A DNA stretch of 64,000 nt from an uncultured Duncaniella sp. (GTDB taxonomy: Bacteria; Bacteroidota; Bacteroidia; Bacteroidales; Muribaculaceae). A program made the translations under genes and the position numbers. The notes under the pieces were generated by a model. That model was given only the letters and a program-made list of their open reading frames with translations, had not been told where the DNA came from and ran no database searches. The stretch lies in contig NZ_CAJTMT010000006.1 in the NCBI RefSeq assembly GCF_910577345.1, positions 79,352 through 143,351 of the forward strand. The letters are read 5' to 3'. Shown here piece after piece: positions 63,999 through 64,000 of this stretch; positions within the stretch are counted from its first letter, which is position 1, and each line of letters starts with the position of its first letter.

Positions 63999-64000
63999 GC

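Overview
The window is chromosomal DNA from a member of the order Bacteroidales, most likely a Muribaculaceae-type gut commensal. The order rests on the tandem fimbrillin-family and FISUMP-type lipoproteins, DUF3575/DUF5119 pilus accessory genes, PCMD and calycin-like proteins, a Bacteroidetes-type LptD, pyrophosphate-dependent phosphofructokinase, and promoters of the Bacteroidetes form TTG-N19/20-TAnnTTTG in front of many genes. The family is my inference. Species cannot be named from what I can see.

Layout. (1) 1-12.7 kb, all leftward: a surface-pilus locus read as DUF3575 protein, DUF5119 protein, an Mfa-like fimbrillin with InlB-type repeats (frameshifted here), another InlB-repeat lipoprotein, two FISUMP-type lipoproteins and a further fimbrillin-like lipoprotein that runs off the left edge. 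(2) 12.7-13.5 kb: a gene-free stretch with a candidate noncoding or leader RNA, then tRNA-Ser(UGA) with a perfect-palindrome terminator. (3) 13.8-20.6 kb, leftward: menB-menC-menE (menaquinone synthesis) followed by a GT4 glycosyltransferase, a flippase-like membrane protein and an NfeD-type membrane protease. The menB promoter overlaps an operator-like palindrome and the leader opens with a terminator-like hairpin. (4) 20.7-22.0 kb: serB. (5) 22.2-27.1 kb: an AT-richer accessory island with an IS transposase remnant and a two-gene type I restriction system, an HsdM-HsdS fusion with one target-recognition domain plus an HsdR with a cysteine-rich insert. (6) 27.4-35.0 kb, leftward: ECF sigma factor, probable membrane anti-sigma, Spy-like protein and a 1,911-residue alpha-2-macroglobulin without a recognisable thioester, probably one envelope-stress operon. 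(7) 35.1-43.1 kb: outer-membrane proteins (two beta-barrels, PCMD and calycin-like proteins, LptD), a 62-bp perfect palindrome and a MITE-like repeat. (8) 43.3-52.3 kb: Lrp-type regulator, mtaB with a GT2 glycosyltransferase, surE, DUF4293, a membrane-anchored TPR/DUF6377 regulator, two related candidate small RNAs, an EamA transporter and pgeF. (9) 52.7-63.5 kb: housekeeping genes dnaA, holA, a Fur-family regulator, purA, a DUF1015 protein, an NlpC/P60 peptidase and pfp. The last 490 bases hold repeats, the pfp terminator and a very short ORF.

Most of the window is ordinary Bacteroidales core genome. The parts most worth a second look are the paired small-RNA candidates at 49.7-50.4 kb, the cysteine-rich HsdR with its one-domain HsdM-HsdS partner, the pilus/adhesin array with its upstream RNA, and the sigma factor to macroglobulin operon. 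All family assignments are from reading translated sequence by eye. No database search or folding program was run.
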